A stretch of 64,000 bases of DNA from RBG-16-64-43 sp035288225 (GCA_035288225.1 DATEAT010000129.1:1-64000); one strand, 5' to 3'. Shown: positions 25,645 through 34,356, numbered from the stretch's first letter. A program made the numbers and translations. The notes: generated from the letters alone by a model not told the origin.

Positions 25645-26322
25645 TCAGCCCTTGCGGGCTTTGGGTGGAAAATAGATGCCCGCGCGGACGGCGCCCAGCA
25701 TGCCGGCGCGGAAAGCCCGGCGATCGATAGGCGCCAGGCGTGCAACCATGTGCCGATCCACCACGCGCGTCCTTGCGCGGTGCTCGAGCTTCTCGGCGAT
25801 AACATCCATGGCGGCGTCGCGCCGCATCCAGTCGAGATGATCGAGCGTGACCAAATCGAGCGGGCGGGTATACGCGCGCAACGACTTGTAGCCTTCCATA
25901 TTGTAGAAACCCTCGAAATAGGAGATCACCAATTCGCGCAGGCTGCGGTAGATCGGATCGCGATAGCGCAGACCGACGAAATTCGATTTGGCCACCGCTC
26001 CATAGTGGCCGTCTTCGCGGTAGACCGCCAACATATGGTCGTCATCGCGCCAGGCCAGCATGTCGACCAGCATGGGCCTGCGCCCGAGACGACGCAGCGC
26101 TACGATGGCCAGCAAGGCGCCATCGTAGCAGTGAGCCTTGCGGTCGCGCAGCACGTTCAACGGGCAGCGGTAGCGCGGATCGGCGCTGTAGGGAATCGAA
26201 TCCAGAAACGCCTGGATGCAGGCGGGGCTGTCGAACGAGCGAAACAGCCGGCGCTCCTTTGCGCTGAGCGCCTGTTCGAAGGTGAGCAGTCTGGAGTCGG
26301 AGACGGGGTGGCGTGGCGGCAT
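25645..26322 (-). CDS. Transglutaminase-like protein of unknown function
   Basis: A 225-residue protein. The middle reads as a transglutaminase/papain-like core: HCYDGALLAIVALRRLG (Cys68 at the start of a helix), then MLVDMLAWRDDDHMLAVYREDGHYGAVAKSNF with His100 on a strand, the spacing seen in transglutaminase-like proteins; a third residue (Asp/Asn) is not clear. The second half contains helical, Arg-rich sequence. It is probably cytoplasmic, as no signal peptide is present. The upstream P-loop gene ends only 9 bp before it, so they act together. Which reaction (cleavage, cross-link, deamidation) is not predictable. Confidence 0.6.
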   Translation of the reverse strand: MPPRHPVSDSRLLTFEQALSAKERRLFRSFDSPACIQAFLDSIPYSADPRYRCPLNVLRDRKAHCYDGALLAIVALRRLGRRPMLVDMLAWRDDDHMLAVYREDGHYGAVAKSNFVGLRYRDPIYRSLRELVISYFEGFYNMEGYKSLRAYTRPLDLVTLDHLDWMRRDAAMDVIAEKLEHRARTRVVDRHMVARLAPIDRRAFRAGMLGAVRAGIYFPPKARKG

Positions 26323-26331
26323 CGCGCTCCT

Positions 26332-27093
26332 TTACGGTGCGGGATTTTTGGGCGCGCGGTCGGCCTGTGCGGCGTGCCAACACGCGTGGAGGGTGCTCAG
26401 CCGCTCGCGCAAGCGGCGGTCCAGGGCTTCGGGTTTCCCGGTGGTGACATCGTCCTGATTCTCAAAGACGACATACGGAATGCGCCGACCGCCCAGCGAC
26501 AGGAATCGGCGATCGTTGCGGCTGAGATCCGGCCAATCGTCTTCACGGTACAGACGGGTCATCTTCTCGTCCGTAAGTGAATGCTCCAGGATACTTCCCG
26601 GTCGTGCGGGGTTGAACCGACGGCGGTTCTTGCGCAACGACTCCTCGAAGGTGACATCGACGTACATCAAGGCGGCGCGCGCGAGGGTGGCCGCGTCCAG
26701 GCGGCCGAGAGCCCGCTGGTAGCCGCCGTGTTCCGAGCCGCGTGAGAATTCTAGGATGAAAGAATGCGCCGCGGCTCCAGGCCCAAGCTCCGCTGATGCG
26801 GCGAGATAGTCATGCGCCAGGCGCTCAATCAGCAGGTCCCACAGGTGCGCGTAAAGGAAGAAACCTCGCGCGTCGGTGTGCAGCCGCGGCTGGCCGAGAC
26901 GGTTCTCCAGCAGGTGGTCTTCCTCCATCCACGACCACAAGGTGGGGAAATCGTCGAGCACGCTCAGCTCGCCCAAGCCGAAATCGGCGAGGCGCCGACC
27001 GGCTTGCAGACCGCGCAGGTGCTCGATGATCTCGCTCTTGCCCGACGCCGGGCGTCCGATCAGGATGAGAAGCGGCAGAGGGTCGGTGGTCAA
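26332..27093 (-). CDS. P-loop NTPase/kinase-like protein of unknown function
   Basis: A 253-residue protein starting with a clear Walker A motif LLILIGRPASGKSEII (residues 8-23). Later VLDDFPTLWSW could carry the Walker-B-like Asp; the segment MYVDVTFEESLRKNRRRF resembles the lid of nucleotide or sugar kinases, and IPYVVFENQDDV near the end is also kinase-like. No family recognised. It forms a two-gene unit with the transglutaminase-like protein downstream; the pair stands between corA and the azlCD operon. Confidence 0.6.
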   Translation of the reverse strand: MTTDPLPLLILIGRPASGKSEIIEHLRGLQAGRRLADFGLGELSVLDDFPTLWSWMEEDHLLENRLGQPRLHTDARGFFLYAHLWDLLIERLAHDYLAASAELGPGAAAHSFILEFSRGSEHGGYQRALGRLDAATLARAALMYVDVTFEESLRKNRRRFNPARPGSILEHSLTDEKMTRLYREDDWPDLSRNDRRFLSLGGRRIPYVVFENQDDVTTGKPEALDRRLRERLSTLHACWHAAQADRAPKNPAP

Positions 27094-27236
27094 GGTCTAT
27101 CCACGAATGCAGGACGTCACTCCCGCGGGAGAATGGCGCGTCGTGCCGTGGCCCCGATTCTAACCTGAAGCTGGAAGGGGCCGGCCAGTCTGCGCGTCAT
27201 CGAATGAGGAGGTGGACTAAGCGAGCGCGTGGCATG

Positions 27237-27557
27237 TCATCCGGGCAACAGCAGGCCGGCCAGCCAGAGGACCGACATCCCCACGACGAGTGTGAGCAAG
27301 ATGCTGCTCGTCTTCCATGCGACGAGGACAGCGGCCACCCCCGCGAGCGCGCGCGGGCTGAGCGGCCAGAGCTGCAGCATGCCTTGAGGCGCGAGGACGG
27401 CCGGCAGGATGAGCGCACTCAAGACGGCTGCGGGCACGAGCCGCAACGGACGGGTGATCCACGCCGGAGCCGTGCCGCGGTGGGCCAGCGCGATGAATGA
27501 AAGGCGGGTGAGGTAGGTCGCGATCCCGGCCGCCAGCAGCGTCAGCCCCATGCTCAT
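27237..27557 (-). CDS. azlD: AzlD-like branched-chain amino acid export subunit
   Basis: A 106-residue protein with four membrane helices: GLTLLAAGIATYLTRLSFIAL, VPAAVLSALILPAVLAP, ALAGVAAVLVAW and TLVVGMSVLWLAGLLL. The N-terminal ATYLTR and PAAVLSALI motifs are those of AzlD. Together with AzlC it exports branched-chain amino acids (and toxic analogues such as azaleucine). ATG at 27557 overlaps the azlC stop (ATGA), the usual layout for this pair. Confidence 0.9.
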   Translation of the reverse strand: MSMGLTLLAAGIATYLTRLSFIALAHRGTAPAWITRPLRLVPAAVLSALILPAVLAPQGMLQLWPLSPRALAGVAAVLVAWKTSSILLTLVVGMSVLWLAGLLLPG

Positions 27558-28357
27558 GCCTCGCCTCTCTCCAGCGGGGTAGCGGCCAGAATGCCGGCGA
27601 CCGCGGCCAGGAGCACACCTAGGCCAAGGGGCAATCCGCGCAATGCCACGGCCAGCCCGCCGGCCACGAGTGCCGCCGCAACACCGGCGCGATCCTTCAA
27701 CTGCGGAATCACCATGGCGATGAACAAGAGCGGCAGAGTAAAGTCGAGGGACCATGATTGGGGGAGGCGAGCACCCGCGAAGAGCCCAAGGGCCGTCGAG
27801 GCTTGCCAGGAGGCCCACAGGGTAAGGCCCGCGCCCAACAAGAAGAAGTGTCGGTGAACGCGCGGGCCATCGGCCTCCAGGTGGCCAATGGACACGGCGT
27901 AGGCCTCATCCGTCAAGAGGTAGGCCAGCAGGGCCTTCCAGCCGGCGGAGAGATGCGCCAGGTGCGGGGCGAGCGAGGCGCTGTACAGCGCGTGGCGCAG
28001 GTTGATGGCGGTGATCGAAACCACGATCACCACGCCGGAGGCCCCGCCCGCGACCAATTGGGACATCACGAATTGCGACGAGCCGGCGAAGACGACGGCC
28101 GAGGCCGCCTGGGCCGTCGCTGGGGTCAATCCAGACTGGATGGCGATCACGCCGTAGATCAGCCCGAATGGGACGACGCCCAGCAGGAGAGGGATCTCGG
28201 CCAGGATGCCGCGCAGAAACTCCTCCCGCGCACCTGCAGCCGGTCGACCTGATGGGTGCGCGCGTGGTAAGGGAGAGTCGGAAGGGGAGCCGGAGGTTGT
28301 GGGCTGGCTGCCGCTCACCATCGGCTCCGACGGCGATATGTGCGCGGACCTCGTCAC
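27554..28357 (-). CDS. azlC: AzlC-family branched-chain amino acid exporter
   Basis: A 267-residue membrane protein with a polar, Pro/Ser-rich N-terminus of about 45 residues and then helices with the AzlC signatures: IPLLLGVVPFGLIYGVIA, VVFAGSSQFVMSQLVAGGAS, ITAINLRHALYSASLAPHL and LTDEAYAVS. These define the inner-membrane permease partner of AzlD. A GTG start at 28357 overlaps the stop of the P1 peptidase gene (GTGA); an ATG 12 codons later is an alternative. Confidence 0.9.
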   Translation of the reverse strand: MTRSAHISPSEPMVSGSQPTTSGSPSDSPLPRAHPSGRPAAGAREEFLRGILAEIPLLLGVVPFGLIYGVIAIQSGLTPATAQAASAVVFAGSSQFVMSQLVAGGASGVVIVVSITAINLRHALYSASLAPHLAHLSAGWKALLAYLLTDEAYAVSIGHLEADGPRVHRHFFLLGAGLTLWASWQASTALGLFAGARLPQSWSLDFTLPLLFIAMVIPQLKDRAGVAAALVAGGLAVALRGLPLGLGVLLAAVAGILAATPLERGEA

Positions 28358-29352
28358 TTGGCGGCCTCGGCCGCGGGCAACCCGGCCACCGGCTTGGCAC
28401 TGCGCACGGCGTTGAGAACGGCCTCGGCCACAACTTCGGCCGCGAACGCGCCGACGATGTTGACGTCGGCTTCTTTTTCGCCGAGGGCCAGAGCAAATAT
28501 CGTGTCGCCGTCGAGCATGGTATGCGCTGGGCGGATGGTGCGGGCAACGCCGTTTTGACCCATCTGGGCCAGCTTGGTGGCGTGTTCCTTGTTCAGCCGC
28601 GCGTTGGTTGCCACGACGCCGATAACCGTGTTCCCGCGCGAGGCGAACCCCAGGATAGTACGGCCGGCCAACGTGCGCATGACCTCCAACGTGTCGGCAA
28701 AGTAACCCGGCGCGCCCAGTCGCAGCGGGCCGAGCTGTTTGGAACGAGCGCCCGCGACGATTGCGCCGTTGCGCGGGTCGATGACGTCACCGAAGGCATT
28801 AACCGCCACGATGGCACCCACCCGAATGCCTCCGCCGATCTCCATCGAGGCGGTGCCGATGCCGGACTTCATGGCCTGGCCCATGCCGAAGACCTTGCCC
28901 ACCGTTGCGCCCATCCCGGCGCCGGCATTGCCCTCGTCCGGCCTCCGGTCGGAGGCCGCCTCACACGCGCGGTAACCCATTGCAGCATCCGGCCGGACGT
29001 CGGCCCGGCCGAGGCCGAGGTCGAACAAGATGGCCGCCGGGACGATCGGCACGCGGGCAACACGCACGTCGAATCCGACACCGCGTTCTTCGAGGTAGCG
29101 CACCGCACCGGAGGCGGCATCCAGCCCGAAGGCCGAGCCGCCGGCGAGCATCACCCCGTGCACGCGTTCGACCAGGTGAACCGGGTGCAGCGCGTCGGTT
29201 TCGCGCGTGCCGGGTGCGCCGCCGCGCTGGTCCACGCCGCCCACGGCGCCGCCTTCGCACAAGATGGCCGTGCACCCGGTCAGTGCCACATCGTCATGCG
29301 CGTGTCCGACCCGCACGCCCTCAATATCGGTGATGGCGTTGCTCAGTGACAT
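28354..29352 (-). CDS. P1-family (S58) peptidase / NylC-DmpA-like hydrolase
   Basis: A 332-residue enzyme of the self-cleaving Ntn-like P1 family. Landmarks: ITDIEGVRVGHAHD at the N-terminus, GVMLAGGSAFGLDAASG, IVPAAILFDLGLG, GNAGAGMGATVGK, GTASMEIGGGIRVGAIVAVNAFGDV and PAHTMLDGDTIFALALG, where the Thr after His is the probable nucleophile, comparable to NylC. Such enzymes are aminopeptidases or amidases on small peptides or beta-peptides. First gene of the operon with azlC and azlD; a peptidase releasing amino acids next to an amino-acid exporter makes functional sense, but this is inference. Confidence 0.88.
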   Translation of the reverse strand: MSLSNAITDIEGVRVGHAHDDVALTGCTAILCEGGAVGGVDQRGGAPGTRETDALHPVHLVERVHGVMLAGGSAFGLDAASGAVRYLEERGVGFDVRVARVPIVPAAILFDLGLGRADVRPDAAMGYRACEAASDRRPDEGNAGAGMGATVGKVFGMGQAMKSGIGTASMEIGGGIRVGAIVAVNAFGDVIDPRNGAIVAGARSKQLGPLRLGAPGYFADTLEVMRTLAGRTILGFASRGNTVIGVVATNARLNKEHATKLAQMGQNGVARTIRPAHTMLDGDTIFALALGEKEADVNIVGAFAAEVVAEAVLNAVRSAKPVAGLPAAEAAK

Positions 29353-29471
29353 GCTTATCCTCCAGACGGGCGAACTCTGATGCGACGCGCGGCGGGCATG
29401 CCGCCGCGGTGTTAACCGAATTCAAATACCGACCTGTTAGGCTGAGTCATCAAAACGTTGAAGGTGAGATG

Positions 29472-30191
29472 ATGACCAGGGTTTTCGACGCTCCCATTCA
29501 TTCGAGCGATCAAAGCTTCGAGCGCGTGCTTGCAGCCGGGCTGCCCGTGGCGGCTGTCTTCTCGGGGCGTGAGCTGGCCGAGGACCTCGACCAGGCCATG
29601 CGCCGCTTGGCGCGCGAACATGCGGGCAAGGCCTTGCTCGTCCGTGTACGCGCAGACGAGAATCCGCGCCTGACGGCCGAATATCGGGTGGAGCGAGTGC
29701 CGTGGCTTGTCAGCTTGCGCGGCGGCGAAACGATGGGCAGCCAGCCGCTTGCAGATGCAGGCGCCCTCGAGGCACATCTTGCCCACCTCCTGGGCGAGGG
29801 ACCATTGCCCACGGTGACGGACCACAGCGCGGGAGGCGCCGAACCCCGGTCGTCCTCGGCCGGGATGCATCGCGAACCGTTCCCTGTCTCGGACGCATCC
29901 TTTGCCCATGACGTGCTGCACAGCGACTTGCCGGTGCTGGTCGATTTCTGGGCGCCGTGGTGCGCACCCTGCCGTATGGTGGCTCCGACTGTGGAGAAGT
30001 TGGCGCGTGAAGAGGCGGCCCGCTTGCGCGTGGCCAAGCTCAACGTGGACGAGAATCCGGTTGTCGCCGGGCAGTTCGGTGTCACCGGCATTCCCACGAT
30101 GATCCTCTTCCAGGGCGGGCAGGTCGTTGACCGATGGACAGGTGCATTGCCCGAAAGCTCGATCCGCGCCCGGCTTACACGCTGGATCTAG
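29472..30191 (+). CDS. Tandem-thioredoxin protein, second domain active
   Basis: A 239-residue protein with two thioredoxin folds. Residues 1-100 are a degenerate domain: the position of CxxC is SGRELAED, yet strands such as KALLVRVRADENPRLTAEYRVERVPWLV are preserved with the cis-proline region (VPWL). A linker (100-130) follows. The second domain has DFWAPWCAPCRMVAPTVEKL with the active WCAPC and FGVTGIPTMILFQGG with the cis-Pro. No signal peptide, so probably cytoplasmic. The start is one of two adjacent ATGs (29469/29472); the later one gives better spacing from AAGGTG. The inactive domain may bind clients or dimerise. Confidence 0.85.
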   Translation: MTRVFDAPIHSSDQSFERVLAAGLPVAAVFSGRELAEDLDQAMRRLAREHAGKALLVRVRADENPRLTAEYRVERVPWLVSLRGGETMGSQPLADAGALEAHLAHLLGEGPLPTVTDHSAGGAEPRSSSAGMHREPFPVSDASFAHDVLHSDLPVLVDFWAPWCAPCRMVAPTVEKLAREEAARLRVAKLNVDENPVVAGQFGVTGIPTMILFQGGQVVDRWTGALPESSIRARLTRWI

Positions 30192-30365
30192 ACCTCCACT
30201 CAGCGCGTGCCTTTGTCCGCGCCGACGCGTACACTGGCCGGCTCACGTCCGGCACGACGACCCAACCCCACAACGCCCGAATGCTCCGGGAACAACGTCT
30301 CGCGTTGCCCAACATGGCCTTTTCGGGCCGCGGCGGCCCCACGTACTGTGCGTACTCCCGATTCG

Positions 30366-31583
30366 CTACGCAAGCAATGCGATGACCCTGGCAACGATGT
30401 GCTGTGCAACCTCGCCCTTTGAAAGCAACGGCAACTCTTCCACGCGGCCGCTGGCATCGATCAATGTGACGCGATTGGTGTCGCTGCCGAAGCCGGTATC
30501 GGCCTGCGAGATGTCGTTGGCGGCGATGATATCCAATGCCTTCTCGCGCATCTTGGCCTGTGCGTTGGCCAATAGATTCTCCGTCTCGGCCGCGAAACCA
30601 ACCATAACCCGCGGCCGGCCGCGGCTGCGACGCCGCTCCGCGACAGCAGCCAGGATGTCGGGCGCAGGCTCCAGGCTGAGCACCGGCACGCCCTTCTCTC
30701 TCTTCATCTTCTGGGCTGCGGTCTGACGCGGGCGGAAGTCCGCGACCGCTGCGGCCATCAACAACGCCTCCGCCTCGTCCGTTGTGCGCAGCACCGCCTC
30801 GAGCATCTCCTGCGCAGTGCGCACCTGAATGAGTACCGCCCCCGCCGGTGGCGTGAGCGCAGCCGGGGCGGCAATGAGTATGACCTCTGCGCCTGCGTCC
30901 AAAGCGGCCTGGGCCAAGGCGTAGCCCTGCTTGCCCGACGAAAGATTGGTGAGCACGCGCACCGGGTCGAGCGGCTCCTGCGTCCCGCCGGCGGTGACCA
31001 CCACCTTGCGCCCCGCCAATGGCCCGCCGCGCGAGAGCAGGTATCGAACGTGCGCCAGAATGTCGCCCGGCTCGGTCATGCGCCCGATGCCCGAGAGCCC
31101 GGAGGCCAAATGGCCGAGTTCGGGCCCAAGAATCGTCGCGCCGCGTTCGGCAAGCAGGCGCAAGTTCTCCTGCGTGGCCGGATGCTCGAGCATGCCGGCA
31201 TCCATTGCCGGAGCGATGAGCAAAGGGCAGCGCGTGGCCAGGGCGGTCAAACTGAGCAGGTCGCCGGCTGAGCCGGTGGCCAACTTTGCGAGGGTGTGAG
31301 CCGTCGCCGGAGCGACGATGAACAACTCCGCGCTGTGGGCCAGCCCGACGTGCAAGACGTGAGCCTGCGGCCCCCACAAGTCGGCATCGGTGAAGGCCGG
31401 CCGTCCGGTCACCGACTGAAACGTGAGCGGCGCGACAAACCGGGTTGCGGACTCGGTCAGGACAACGTCCACGAGCGCTCCGGCCTGCGCGAGTTTGGAG
31501 GCCAGGTCGGCGGCCTTGTAGGCCGCGATGCTTCCTGTGACTCCTAAGACGATTCGTTTGGACGACAAGGGTGTTTGAATCAT
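30366..31583 (-). CDS. coaBC: Bifunctional CoaBC (phosphopantothenoylcysteine synthetase/decarboxylase)
   Basis: A 405-residue enzyme for two steps of CoA synthesis. The N-terminal flavoprotein decarboxylase CoaC (1-190) has GVTGSIAAYKA, the catalytic His in HVLHVGLAHSAEL (H78) and VAPATAHTLAKLATG. The C-terminal CTP-dependent ligase CoaB has VVVTAGGTQEPLDPVRVLTNLSSGKQG and the loop AAAVADFRP. Two active-site positions differ from the E. coli-type consensus: PAMN is PAMD (D128), and the clamp cysteine of LACG is Ser (HLASGLSGIGRM, S161). Last gene of the pan/coa operon; its ATG overlaps the previous stop. Confidence 0.93.
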   Translation of the reverse strand: MIQTPLSSKRIVLGVTGSIAAYKAADLASKLAQAGALVDVVLTESATRFVAPLTFQSVTGRPAFTDADLWGPQAHVLHVGLAHSAELFIVAPATAHTLAKLATGSAGDLLSLTALATRCPLLIAPAMDAGMLEHPATQENLRLLAERGATILGPELGHLASGLSGIGRMTEPGDILAHVRYLLSRGGPLAGRKVVVTAGGTQEPLDPVRVLTNLSSGKQGYALAQAALDAGAEVILIAAPAALTPPAGAVLIQVRTAQEMLEAVLRTTDEAEALLMAAAVADFRPRQTAAQKMKREKGVPVLSLEPAPDILAAVAERRRSRGRPRVMVGFAAETENLLANAQAKMREKALDIIAANDISQADTGFGSDTNRVTLIDASGRVEELPLLSKGEVAQHIVARVIALLA

Positions 31584-31969
31584 GGGTTGGTGTATGGCGT
31601 CGGGGTCTCAAGCCCCAGTCGAAAACTCTCATCCAGCGACCACGTCCCGTGCAGGACTCCTGTGGATGAGGGGGTGGGTTGTGCACGCCCTTGGGTTCCA
31701 CTTCGAAACCAGCGCACCTCGATCGTATCTCCGCGACGCTCGCGAGTGCCGGTGACGGTCGCTCCCGAGATTATCGAGGTGATCGAGCATGTGCCGACCC
31801 GCTCTGGGCGGATGTCAACCGACCCCGCAAAGCTGCTCTCTTCGAGAGCTCGGCCCACCACGGAGTCGACCCCGCCCGAATCCGAAGGCCGAAGGTCGTG
31901 GACGACGAGCGAATCCGGCGCGGCCAGGAGCGCAATCCCGTGAAGCGGGTTGGCTCGCCGCGTGGTCAT
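31580..31969 (-). CDS. Hypothetical protein inside the CoA operon
   Basis: A 129-residue protein I do not recognise. It overlaps both neighbours by four bases (ATGA with the methyltransferase upstream and with coaBC downstream), which supports it as a real, coupled gene. The sequence is beta-rich (SLVVHDLRPSD, FAGSVDIRPERVGTCSITSIISGATVTGTRERRGDTIEVRWFRSG) and ends in a Pro/Thr-rich tail (LGLETPTPYTNP). There is no signal peptide, membrane helix or cluster of conserved Cys/His. It could be a small regulator or a protein of the methyltransferase next door. Confidence 0.6.
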   Translation of the reverse strand: MTTRRANPLHGIALLAAPDSLVVHDLRPSDSGGVDSVVGRALEESSFAGSVDIRPERVGTCSITSIISGATVTGTRERRGDTIEVRWFRSGTQGRAQPTPSSTGVLHGTWSLDESFRLGLETPTPYTNP

Positions 31970-32595
31970 TGCGTTCGCTCTGCTAGCGTGAGCCGCGCGA
32001 ACCCCGGACCCATCCGTGTCCCCGTTTCAATGATCTGGCAACCCGCGAATTCGATCATGCGCCGCGTTTGGCTTTCAGAGAAGCGTTCTCTCTCTTCGGC
32101 GGCGTGTGCCCATCCCAGGAGCGAAGTTCGCTCGATGCCAGTAAGACCGCGCTCGTCGGCGAGCGCGGTGGCCGCGCCGGTCGATAGGTGCTCGCTCGGG
32201 TTGAGCATGGCCAGACGCCCGCCTGGCCTCACCACACGAGCCAATTCCGCCAAACCGTCCTGCGGACGGTCCAACAGAAAAACCACATTGGTTGCCGTCA
32301 CCAGGTCGAACCGCTCGGCGGCGAAGGGCAGGCGATGGGCATCGGCCTGCAGACACGCGTACTTCGCCAGGTTCGATCGGGCTGCGAGGAGGGCCATTTG
32401 CATATCGCGGTCCAATCCGATGGGCACGCACCCCTGGGCGGCCAGATGGCGCGCCAAGCCGCCGGGCCCGCAGCCGACATCCAACACGCGCCAACCGGAT
32501 TGCACGCGGCAGAATCCGGCAAAGGATTCAAGCACGCGGTCCCAGCCGGCGGTTGCCTGAACTGCGGAGAAGTATTTCGCAGGCGAACCATTCAC
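31966..32595 (-). CDS. Class I SAM-dependent methyltransferase
   Basis: A 209-residue Rossmann methyltransferase. Motif I RVLDVGCGPGGLARHLA (35-51), motif II acidic residue in PIGLDRD, post-II LQADAHRLPFAAERFDLVTA, and motif for strand 5 ARVVRPGGRLAML are typical of the Methyltransf_11 / UbiE-like group. The substrate is unknown. GTG start, overlapping the coaX stop (GTGA). The gene lies between coaX and coaBC, where a methyltransferase is not part of the known pathway; it may be a passenger or act on an unrelated small molecule. Confidence 0.85.
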   Translation of the reverse strand: MNGSPAKYFSAVQATAGWDRVLESFAGFCRVQSGWRVLDVGCGPGGLARHLAAQGCVPIGLDRDMQMALLAARSNLAKYACLQADAHRLPFAAERFDLVTATNVVFLLDRPQDGLAELARVVRPGGRLAMLNPSEHLSTGAATALADERGLTGIERTSLLGWAHAAEERERFSESQTRRMIEFAGCQIIETGTRMGPGFARLTLAERTQ

Positions 32596-33356
32596 CGATT
32601 CATCTCATAGATCATGCGCAGCCCGTCCAGCGTCAGCCAAGGGGCAAGGATTTCGATGACGGGGGTTTCGCGCGCAATGAGCTCGGCCAACCCGCCGGTG
32701 CCGATCACCTTGGCCTGCCCGCCCAGTTCGCGGCGGAAGCGGTCTACCATGCCCTCGACCAAACCGACGTTGCCGAACAGCAGCCCCGACTGGATGGAAT
32801 GGGTCGTGTTGCGGCCGATGGCCGCTGGCGGGCGGGTGATTTCGACTCGGGTGAGCTTGGCCGCGCGCGAAAAGAGCGCCTCGGCCGCAATGCCGATCCC
32901 TGGCGCGATCGCCCCGCCCAGGTAGTCACCGTCGGCGGAGATGGCATCGAAGGTCGTCGCCGTGCCGAAGTCGACGACAATCGCCGGACCGCCGTACAAG
33001 CGGAATGCGGCCACTGCATCCACAACACGGTCGGCGCCGACCGCCTTGGGGTCGTCATACCGTACGCGCACGCCGGTGCGCACTCCGGCATCCACCACCA
33101 GCGGTTCACAGCGCAGGTTAGTGCGGCATACATCCAGCCACTTGCCGGTCAGCGGCGGAACGACCGAGGCGACCGCGGCTCCGTCCACGTCCGTGGGACT
33201 CAGGCCGGCCATCTGCAAAAGCCCCAGTACCTGCAGCGCAAACTCATCCGGCATGCGATCGTGGTCGGTCGCCAGCCGCCAGCGCGGTCCAAGCGTCTCG
33301 CCCTGGTACAGACCGAGGGTGATGTTGGTGTTCCCGATGTCGATGCACAGCAGCAT
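32592..33356 (-). CDS. coaX: Type III pantothenate kinase
   Basis: A 254-residue ASKHA-fold enzyme phosphorylating pantothenate. Signatures: LLCIDIGNTNITLGLY (phosphate 1 loop, D6), SVVPPLTG, YDDPKAVGADRVVDAVAA (substrate loop with the GADR motif), IVVDFGTATTFDAI (phosphate 2), GGAIAPGIGIAAEALF and VIGTGGLAELIA. Length fits CoaX. Feedback-insensitive type, so regulation would lie at other steps. Two bases separate its ATG from the panC stop; it overlaps the methyltransferase downstream. Confidence 0.95.
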   Translation of the reverse strand: MLLCIDIGNTNITLGLYQGETLGPRWRLATDHDRMPDEFALQVLGLLQMAGLSPTDVDGAAVASVVPPLTGKWLDVCRTNLRCEPLVVDAGVRTGVRVRYDDPKAVGADRVVDAVAAFRLYGGPAIVVDFGTATTFDAISADGDYLGGAIAPGIGIAAEALFSRAAKLTRVEITRPPAAIGRNTTHSIQSGLLFGNVGLVEGMVDRFRRELGGQAKVIGTGGLAELIARETPVIEILAPWLTLDGLRMIYEMNR

Positions 33357-33358
33357 GG

Positions 33359-34261
33359 CTATGCTCCTGCGGCGTCCGCCGCGCCCCGCCCGCGAATGTC
33401 CGTGAAGATGCCCGTGCTCCACTCGTCTTCGTGCAACAGGAAATTGTCGATGAGGCGCGTGCGGCCCAAGCGGACCGCCAGCGAGAAGAGCGCCTCCCCT
33501 TCGATCGTCTCCAATTCGTCCAAGGTTGCAGGGTGTGCAATCGATACGTACTCTTCGGTTGCCATGAGCTCGCCCGCCAGAGTGCGCGACATGACCGAGC
33601 GCAGAATGTCCGCGTCGTGTTCGCCGCCATCCAGGGCTTCCTTGGCCGCGCCCAGCGCGCGGTAGAGCACGCTGGCCACCGGGCGCTCGGCGGGCGTAAG
33701 GTAGGCGTTGCGCGAGGACATGGCCAGTCCGTCGGCTTCGCGCACTGTTGGGCAGACGACAACCTCCACTACAAAATCTAGGTCACGCGCCATCCGCCGC
33801 ACGACGATGGTCTGCTGCGCGTCCTTCTGCCCGAAGTAGGCGCGCTGAGGTTGGAAGAGGTTGAACAACTTGGCCACCACCGTCGCGACGCCGCGGAAGT
33901 GGGTTGGGCGGGCCTTGCCTTCCAGCGGCCGGCTCACATGCTCGACTGTCGCGAAGGTCTGATACCCGGCCGGGTAGACTACCTCCGGCGGTGGCGTCCA
34001 CACCAGGTCCACCCCGATCGGCCGCAGCAGGTTCAGGTCGCGCTCCAGGTCGCGCGGATAGCGTTCAAGGTCCTCGCCCGGACCGAACTGGGTGGGGTTG
34101 ACGAAAATGCTGACTGCCACCGAGGCGCAATCGGCCCGCGCGCGCTGAACGAGCGAGAGATGCCCCTCGTGCAGGAAGCCCATCGTGGGCACAAGTCCCA
34201 ACGGGCTCGGCATTTCGGCGCGCGCTCGGCGCAGATCGGCGACGGATTCGACGATGACCAT
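33359..34261 (-). CDS. panC: Pantothenate synthetase
   Basis: A 300-residue ATP-dependent ligase of pantoate and beta-alanine. Signatures are LGLVPTMGFLHEGHLSLV (HIGH-like HEGH), VSIFVNPTQFGPGEDLERYPRD, FRGVATVVAKLFNLFQPQRAYFGQKDAQQ, VVVCPTVREADGLAMSSRNAYLT (KMSKS-like MSSRN). Residues for ATP and pantoate are all in place. The C-terminus carries about 20 extra residues (IFTDIRGRGAADAAGA). Third gene of the operon; no panD (aspartate decarboxylase) occurs nearby, so beta-alanine must come from elsewhere. Confidence 0.96.
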   Translation of the reverse strand: MVIVESVADLRRARAEMPSPLGLVPTMGFLHEGHLSLVQRARADCASVAVSIFVNPTQFGPGEDLERYPRDLERDLNLLRPIGVDLVWTPPPEVVYPAGYQTFATVEHVSRPLEGKARPTHFRGVATVVAKLFNLFQPQRAYFGQKDAQQTIVVRRMARDLDFVVEVVVCPTVREADGLAMSSRNAYLTPAERPVASVLYRALGAAKEALDGGEHDADILRSVMSRTLAGELMATEEYVSIAHPATLDELETIEGEALFSLAVRLGRTRLIDNFLLHEDEWSTGIFTDIRGRGAADAAGA

Positions 34262-34356
34262 GCGCTATCCTCCCGAGCAAACCTCAATCTGAGCTCGCAT
34301 GTGAGCAGGCAGGTGCACGCCGTGGAACCGGTTCTGTGCGCCGCGCGGTGCGGAGA

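Noticed and set aside
27217..27618. Second frame over azlD
   Set aside because: Shadow of azlD; the chosen frame has four membrane helices and the AzlC overlap.
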